DNA of 64,000 bases from Marinirhabdus sp050859505 (GTDB lineage Bacteria; Bacteroidota; Bacteroidia; Flavobacteriales; Flavobacteriaceae): NCBI RefSeq assembly GCF_050859505.1, contig NZ_CP193934.1:2170001-2234000 (forward strand). Direction: 5' to 3'. A program made the position numbers and the translations under genes. The notes beneath the pieces were generated by a model that was given only the letters and a program-made list of their open reading frames with translations, was not told the DNA's origin and searched no databases. Shown piece by piece: positions 59,155-64,000 of this stretch. Numbering within the stretch: the stretch's first letter is position 1; each line of letters opens with the position of its first letter.

Positions 59155-59610
59155 ATGGAATTGATATTAAAGAAAGACGTAGAGCACCTAGGGTTTACAG
59201 ATGACGTTGTTACTGTAAAAAACGGGTACGGAAGAAACTACTTGATCCCTAATGGAGCAGCTGTATTGGCAACTCCTTCTGCGAGAAAAGTATTGGCAGA
59301 AACGTTGAAACAACGTGCATATAAAGAGAAGAGTGTTATAGAAAGCGCTCAAAAAGAAGCAGATAAATTAAATAACTTAGTAGAGTTTAAAATTACTGCT
59401 AAGACTGGAGAAGGTGACAAACTTTTTGGTTCGGTTACCGATGCAGATTTAGCAGATGCTTTGGATAAAGAAGGTGTTTCAATTGAGAAGAAATTTATCT
59501 CAGTTGCTGGTGGTGCTATTAAGCGTACCGGACAGTATGAAGCAACCATCCGTTTCCACAGAGAAGTAATTTCTACTTTTACTTTCGACGTAATAGCAGA
59601 AGCGAAGTAA
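59155..59610 (+). CDS. rplI: 50S ribosomal protein L9 (bL9)
   Basis: The 151-residue protein has the N-terminal RNA-binding domain with VKNGYGRNYLIPNGAAVLAT, a long connecting helix and a C-terminal domain (FKITAKTGEGDKLFGSVTDADLADALDKEG). It is the last gene of the S6-S18-L9 operon; the terminator follows 23 bases later. Confidence 0.97.
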   Translation: MELILKKDVEHLGFTDDVVTVKNGYGRNYLIPNGAAVLATPSARKVLAETLKQRAYKEKSVIESAQKEADKLNNLVEFKITAKTGEGDKLFGSVTDADLADALDKEGVSIEKKFISVAGGAIKRTGQYEATIRFHREVISTFTFDVIAEAK

Positions 59611-59632
59611 GCTATACAGAAATATAAAAACT

Positions 59633-59671
59633 AAAAAGACCTTTTCATGTATTTGAAAAGGTCTTTTTTTT
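59633..59671 (+). terminator. Rho-independent terminator of the rplI operon
   Basis: AAAAAGACCTTTTCA (59633-59647) and TGAAAAGGTCTTTTT (59654-59668), T-run to 59670. Confidence 0.92.
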
Positions 59672-59693
59672 ATGCTGAAATTATTTATTTTTC

Positions 59694-59742
59694 ACTCACA
59701 ACTCACAACTCACAACTCACAACTCACAACTCACAACTCACA
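59694..59742. repeat. Heptanucleotide array ACTCACA x7 after prfB
   Basis: Seven exact tandem copies end two bases before the stop codon of prfB (minus strand). Confidence 0.96.
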
Positions 59743-59744
59743 AC

Positions 59745-60852
59745 CTATAGCTCATCACTAGCCTCATCTTGCCCAGCCATCATTAAGTAAGCCTTTAAAA
59801 ACTCATCGATATAGCCATCTAACACAGCGTCTGGATTGGTGCTTTCGTGATTGGTGCGTACGTCTTTCACCAATTTGTAGGGTTGTAGCACATAGTTTCT
59901 AATCTGGCTGCCCCACTCAATCGCCATTTTGTTCCCTTCAATCTCGGCACGTTTTTCTTGTTGTTTCCGAAGCTCGATTTCGTATAACTGAGACTTCAAC
60001 ATTTGCATCGCTTTTTGACGATTTTCCAGTTGGCTACGTGTTTCGGAATTATGAATCACTATCCCCGAAGGATGGTGCGTCAGGATAGCTTTGGTTTCTA
60101 CCTTGTTTACATTTTGTCCACCAGCGCCAGAACTACGGGCAAATTCCCAGTTAATATCGGCTGGGTTAATGTCTATTTCAATAGTATCATCGGCTAAGGG
60201 ATACACATAGACACTCGCAAAACTCGTATGGCGCTTGGCGTTACTATCAAAAGGAGAAATTCGCACTAATCTATGTACGCCATTTTCACCTTTTAACCAA
60301 CCGAAACCAAAATCACCATCAATTTCGAGTGTCACGGTTTTTATTCCCGCAACATCCCCTGCCTGATAATTGAGCTCTTTTACTTTATATCCGTTTTTTT
60401 CGGCCCACATTAAATACATGCGCATAAGCATCTGTGCCCAATCGCAACTTTCGGTACCACCAGCACCAGCTGTGATTTGAAGTACCGCCGAAAGATCATC
60501 CCCTTCGGCACTCAGCATATTTCGGAATTCTAACGCTTCTATAGCTTCTATAGCTTTTCCATACCGTATCTCTACACTTTCTGCTTCGCCTTCGCCTTCC
60601 TTAAAGAATTCGTAGAGTATTTCGGCGTCATCGGTTAAAGCTAGGGCGGTGTCATAATCTTCTACCCATTTCTTTTTATTCCGATGCGTTTTCATAAAAG
60701 CTTCCGCTTCCCGCGGATTGTTCCAAAAATTTGGATCGAATGTTTTTTCTTCTTCGTTTTGTATCTCGATGCGCTTTCTGGCTACGTCAAAGATATTGCC
60801 TTAACGCTTCCAGGCGGTCGCGAAGGTCTTGGAGTTGGTCGTTTGTGATCAT
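59745..60852 (-). CDS. prfB: Peptide chain release factor 2, with programmed +1 frameshift
   Basis: The product is 368 residues if the frameshift is used. Translation starts at ATG 60852 and reads 21 codons (MITNDQLQDLRDRLEALRQYL) to the slippery CTT-TGA-C (CTT at 60792-60790, TGA at 60789-60787). A +1 shift at the T (60789) enters the main frame as DVARKRIEIQNEEEKTF and so on. The main frame has SPF (199-201, stop-codon reading) and GGQ (244-246, peptide release) and lacks any own start. RF2 reads UAA and UGA. Frameshifting lowers synthesis when RF2 is abundant. The Shine-Dalgarno-like stimulator is weak here (AAGGCAATAT). Confidence 0.93.
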
Positions 60853-60855
60853 GTC

Positions 60856-60875
60856 ATTCCCGCGAAGGCGGGAAT
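60856..60875. repeat. Perfect hairpin repeat (dRS3-like) before prfB
   Basis: ATTCCCGCGAAGGCGGGAAT: 8-bp perfect arms and a 4-base loop, ending 3 bases upstream of the prfB ATG. The consensus resembles the ATTCCC-N8-GGGAAT elements of Neisseria and others. Confidence 0.75.
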
Positions 60876-61030
60876 CTTTTCCCACGCTCCTTTTTTTATT
60901 ATGTTGTAAAAATAACCCTTCTCCATTTCAGAAAAAAGAAAAAGCGCAACAGAGCGCGGTGCAAACTAGATTTTATATATTTATAACTTGTACCTATGTA
61001 ACATTCAGCCTTACTTCCAAATTTCAACTT

Positions 61031-63442
61031 ATGAAAAATATAATCCTCTTAACATTCCTCTGCGGAAGTATCCTCTGCAACGCTCAGTTTTTAGACAAAA
61101 AGAAAAATCTCCAACGGTTTGATGGCTACTTCAGTTTTCAGTATTCTGAAAAAGATGGCGAAGTTTATCTGGAAGTTCCAAAGGATAAATTAGAAGAAGA
61201 ATTCCTCTACGTACATTCGCTGCGCACAGGTTTAGGAAGCAATGATATAGGTTTGGATCGTGGGCAATTGGGCGATCAAGCTGTGGTGAAGTTTGTGCAG
61301 AGCGGTAATAAACTATTGCTATTTCAACCTAATTTGAAGTATCGCGCCAACACCGATAATGCCTTAGAAAAGAAATCGATTGCTGAAGCATTTGCGACTT
61401 CAGTTTTATTCGGTTTCGAAATAAAAGACACCCTAAATGAAAAATTTGTCATAAATCTCACGCCTTTTCTGCTAGAAGATGCAAACGGAGTTGCCAAGCG
61501 ATTAAAAGATGGTAAAGAAGGTGCCTACAAACTAGACAAAACCCGAAACTCCATCTGGATGGAACGCACCAAATCTTTTCCAAAAAATACAGAGTTTGAA
61601 GCCTTGCTAACTTTTGTAGGGGAACCAACGGGTGGCAACATTAGAAGTGTAGCGCCAGATGCGAATGCTGTTTCGGTAATACAACACCATAGTTTTGTGG
61701 AGTTGCCAGATAGCGGCTATACACCAAGAGAATTTGACCCACGAAGTGGTTCGTTTTCTATTTCGTATCAGGATTATAGCACGCCCATTTGGGAGCCTTT
61801 AACCAAGCGTTTTATCACGCGTCATAGACTGGAGAAGAAAAATCCGTTGGCCGAAAAAAGTGAAGCCAAAGAACCTATCATTTATTATTTAGACCCCGGA
61901 ACACCAGAGCCAGTGCGTTCTGCTTTGTTGGAAGGCGCGCGTTGGTGGAATCAGGCCTATGAGGCTATTGGCTATACCAATGCATTTCAAGTACAACTAC
62001 TTCCTGGAGATGCAGATCCTATGGATGTGCGTTATAATGTGATACAATGGGTGCATCGCAGTACCCGCGGCTGGAGTTACGGAGGAAGTGTGATAGACCC
62101 CCGAACTGGTGAAATTATTAAAGGGCATGTAAGTTTGGGAAGTTTGCGTATTCGTCAGGATTTTATGATTGCGCAGGCGTTGATGAACAAACCATTTGCT
62201 GAAAGGGACGATACTTACCAACCTATGTTGGAAATGGCACTCGCCAGAATTAGACAACTAAGCGCGCACGAAGTAGGGCATACCTTAGGTTTTGCGCACA
62301 ATTTTGCCGCCAGTACCAACAATAGAGCGAGCGTGATGGATTATCCGCATCCTACTTTAACACTCAAAGGAAAAGAAGTAGATTTTAGCAATGCGTATGC
62401 TACTGGCATAGGCGACTGGGATAAAGTGACTGTGGCGTATAGTTATAGTAATCCGCCAAAAAGCACTTCGGAAAGCTCTTATTTGAATGAAATTTTAGCA
62501 AAAGCACAAAAAAACGGACTGCGATACATAACCGATAGCGATGCAAGAGCACAAGGCGGCGCGCACGGCAAAGCACATTTGTGGGATAACGGAAAAGATG
62601 CTTCGGAAGAATTGGAAGCAATGCTGAAACTTCGGAAACAGGCGATTGCTAATTTTTCTGAAGATAATATTAAAAACGGCGAACCTTATTCAGTGTTAGA
62701 AGATGTGTTTGTACCGTTGTATTTCTACCACCGTTTTCAAACCGAAGCTGCTGTAAAATTGATTGGTGGAATGGATTATAACTACGCGGTAAAGGGCGAT
62801 GGGCAATTAATTCAGCAAACTCTTTCTAAGAAAGAACAGGAAAAAGCATTGGAAGCAGTGTTAGAGACATTAAAAGCAGATAATTTAGCTATTCCAGAAG
62901 ACAAGTTGAAGTTATTTCCACCACGCGCGTATGGCTATGGTAGAAATCGGGAGAGCTTTAAAAGTAATAACGGTGTGGCGTTTGATGCTTTAGGAGCCGC
63001 CGCAACAGCAAGCGATATGACGTTGGAATTATTGTTAAATCCAGATAGAGCCAACCGCTTGGTACAACAAAAAGCGCTAGACTCAAAAGGGTTAGGACTT
63101 GATGATGTATTGCAGGAAACTATCGCTGTGGTGTTTTCTTCAGCAGAAAAAGATGCGTACAAAAAAGAGGTGCAGCAGACAATTCAATTTGTGTATTTAC
63201 AACGTTTGATGGATCTGGTGTTGCATTCGGAAAGCATCCCGCAAACAAAAGCTTTTGCGAACAATGCCATTGACGCTATTGCTTTAAGCTTAAAATCGGA
63301 TACTGCTTTTGAAAAACAATTGCTTCGGGATATTAAACAATTTTATGAAAAGCCAGAAAACTTTAAACAGTTTTCAACACCAAAAATTCCAGACGGAAGC
63401 CCTATTGGGAGCTTTGAGTGTTTGGTGGATACATTAAATTAA
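61031..63442 (+). CDS. Zinc-dependent metalloprotease (DUF5117/DUF4953 type)
   Basis: From the ATG at 61031 the protein has 803 residues and a signal peptide (MKNIILLTFLCGSILCNAQ). The N-terminal domain (20-260, DUF5117-like, FDGYFSFQYSEKDGEVYLEVP) precedes the zincin with HEVGHTLGFAH (H413, E414, H417, H423), FAHNFAASTN and RASVMDYPHP. This extracytoplasmic protease family is common in Bacteroidetes and of unknown substrate. A frame continuing upstream to 60731 (TTG-type start) crosses the prfB start region and is not credible. Confidence 0.92.
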   Translation: MKNIILLTFLCGSILCNAQFLDKKKNLQRFDGYFSFQYSEKDGEVYLEVPKDKLEEEFLYVHSLRTGLGSNDIGLDRGQLGDQAVVKFVQSGNKLLLFQPNLKYRANTDNALEKKSIAEAFATSVLFGFEIKDTLNEKFVINLTPFLLEDANGVAKRLKDGKEGAYKLDKTRNSIWMERTKSFPKNTEFEALLTFVGEPTGGNIRSVAPDANAVSVIQHHSFVELPDSGYTPREFDPRSGSFSISYQDYSTPIWEPLTKRFITRHRLEKKNPLAEKSEAKEPIIYYLDPGTPEPVRSALLEGARWWNQAYEAIGYTNAFQVQLLPGDADPMDVRYNVIQWVHRSTRGWSYGGSVIDPRTGEIIKGHVSLGSLRIRQDFMIAQALMNKPFAERDDTYQPMLEMALARIRQLSAHEVGHTLGFAHNFAASTNNRASVMDYPHPTLTLKGKEVDFSNAYATGIGDWDKVTVAYSYSNPPKSTSESSYLNEILAKAQKNGLRYITDSDARAQGGAHGKAHLWDNGKDASEELEAMLKLRKQAIANFSEDNIKNGEPYSVLEDVFVPLYFYHRFQTEAAVKLIGGMDYNYAVKGDGQLIQQTLSKKEQEKALEAVLETLKADNLAIPEDKLKLFPPRAYGYGRNRESFKSNNGVAFDALGAAATASDMTLELLLNPDRANRLVQQKALDSKGLGLDDVLQETIAVVFSSAEKDAYKKEVQQTIQFVYLQRLMDLVLHSESIPQTKAFANNAIDAIALSLKSDTAFEKQLLRDIKQFYEKPENFKQFSTPKIPDGSPIGSFECLVDTLN

Positions 63443-63512
63443 TTAGTTATTTTTTGACTTTTTTCTTTCATCTTTCAGCGAAGCGATCTTTTATCTTTCT
63501 TCTTTTTCCGAG

Positions 63513-63544
63513 AATTATAAACGAGAATTTGGTGGTTTATAATT
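63513..63544. other. Perfect 10-bp inverted repeat before the final gene
   Basis: AATTATAAAC (63513-63522) and GTTTATAATT (63535-63544) are separated by 12 bases and lie 65 bases before the start of the last gene. There is no T-run; it may be an operator or a leader hairpin. Confidence 0.4.
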
Positions 63545-63609
63545 TCAATTTATAATTTAATAATCACGTGTTTTTTATTGTACATTTATGCTACTAAAAT
63601 CTCAAAAAA

Positions 63610-64000
63610 ATGAAAACGTTCACCTCACTTTTTGTATTGCTGTTTTGCTTCACTATGGTGGCGCAAAAAGATATGGCTTCGGTAGAAGCGCAAGTAGCAG
63701 ATTTTACCTCTAGTCTTGAAAACCGAAACATTGACAAATATTTTACCACAATGCGCTACTGCAATGGTGAAACTCAAATGTTTGTAATGCCGGATGGTTC
63801 TCGTTGTTTTTCGCAAGGCACGTATGCAGCTGGCTACGTTGTTTGGATGGAAGAGGAAGAAACCATGATTAAGAAAATTGATAATTGCGGCATGTTCGCT
63901 TCAGTAGCACTATCTACTAATGAATTGTTTGAGTATTATACGGATCATGTGGAAGCACTTCAGCAAAATAAGGTGAAGCCGTATGAAATTGCCAACCGTG
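63610..64000 (+). CDS. Secreted protein of unknown function (partial, cut at the window end)
   Basis: The frame starts at ATG 63610 and is open to the end of the window (130 residues). It begins with a signal peptide (MKTFTSLFVLLFCFTMVAQ). The visible part contains several cysteines (RYCNGE, RCFSQG, DNCGMF) and an acidic stretch MEEEETM. No domain is recognised from this fragment. It lies 167 bases after the metalloprotease gene. Confidence 0.75.
   Translation, partial: MKTFTSLFVLLFCFTMVAQKDMASVEAQVADFTSSLENRNIDKYFTTMRYCNGETQMFVMPDGSRCFSQGTYAAGYVVWMEEEETMIKKIDNCGMFASVALSTNELFEYYTDHVEALQQNKVKPYEIANR

Noticed and set aside
60731..61030. Upstream extension of the metalloprotease frame to 60731
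   Set aside because: The extra 100 residues are antisense to the prfB start and frameshift region, rich in Arg and Cys without family features; the signal peptide at 61031 is the real start.

Overview
The window is a stretch of bacterial chromosome from a member of the Bacteroidota, most likely a marine Flavobacteriaceae. The evidence is: AT-rich sequence without Shine-Dalgarno sites; the Bacteroidetes -7 promoter motif TAnnTTTG upstream of many genes; a type IX secretion sorting domain at the left edge; TonB-dependent and SusC-like surface biology; Bacteroidetes-specific families (DUF4295, DUF4252, DUF5117/DUF4953-type zinc protease, DUF6122); and a CarB that lacks the allosteric domain. No rRNA, tRNA, CRISPR array, transposase or prophage gene was seen. 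Most of the window is core genome.

Layout. 1-5 kb: tail of a T9SS cargo protein, recR with a GT2 glycosyltransferase, an E2 acyltransferase, an outer-membrane barrel and a glutaredoxin-like secreted protein. 5-12.9 kb: DnaQ-like exonuclease, a tight FAH/Hpt/cinA operon, the rpmB-rpmG-DUF4295-ftsY cluster, a SET protein and rimO. 12.9-21 kb: repeat debris, a beta-propeller-like lipoprotein, a GT4 glycosyltransferase with no usual start codon, mtaB, and a 1220-residue lipoprotein that joins a phosphoesterase-like domain to a BamA-like barrel. 21-31 kb: small acetyltransferase, hydrolase, lytic transglycosylase, TauE/SafE-like half transporter, TlpA-like and TPR proteins, rpmH, carB and rmuC. 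30.8-36.3 kb: vitamin B12 uptake, with btuFCD on the minus strand diverging from a cobalamin riboswitch and a btuB-type receptor on the plus strand. 36.4-40.1 kb: S41 protease and an ECF sigma/anti-sigma/DUF4252/DUF4252 operon. 40.3-47 kb: a possible sigma-54-driven small RNA, purB, sirtuin, trmH, rdgB and a DEAD-box helicase. 47-64 kb: carboxypeptidase-regulatory-like protein, aldehyde dehydrogenase, peptide-binding lipoprotein, nadC-yihY, chalcone-isomerase-like and DUF2147 proteins, priA, a LytTR regulator, rpsF-rpsR-rplI, prfB with a programmed +1 frameshift, a zinc protease and a cut-off secreted protein.

How the genes work together. Three blocks are functional units: B12 uptake (receptor, binding protein, permease, ATPase, riboswitch); the ECF module with its own recognisable ECF-type promoter; and translation/ribosome genes (rpmB/G, rpmH, rpsF/R, rplI, prfB, rimO, mtaB, trmH, DEAD helicase). 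The rest are housekeeping genes in short operons.

The unexplained signal is mostly between genes: six tandem arrays all with a 7-bp unit, several mutually different hairpin-forming repeat families (one present twice), alternative stem-loops in leaders, a start-less glycosyltransferase whose only candidate start is a CTG touching a 7-bp array, and an orphan promoter/terminator pair downstream of the DUF4252 operon. All coordinates and motifs were read by eye from the sequence; no similarity search or folding calculation was run.
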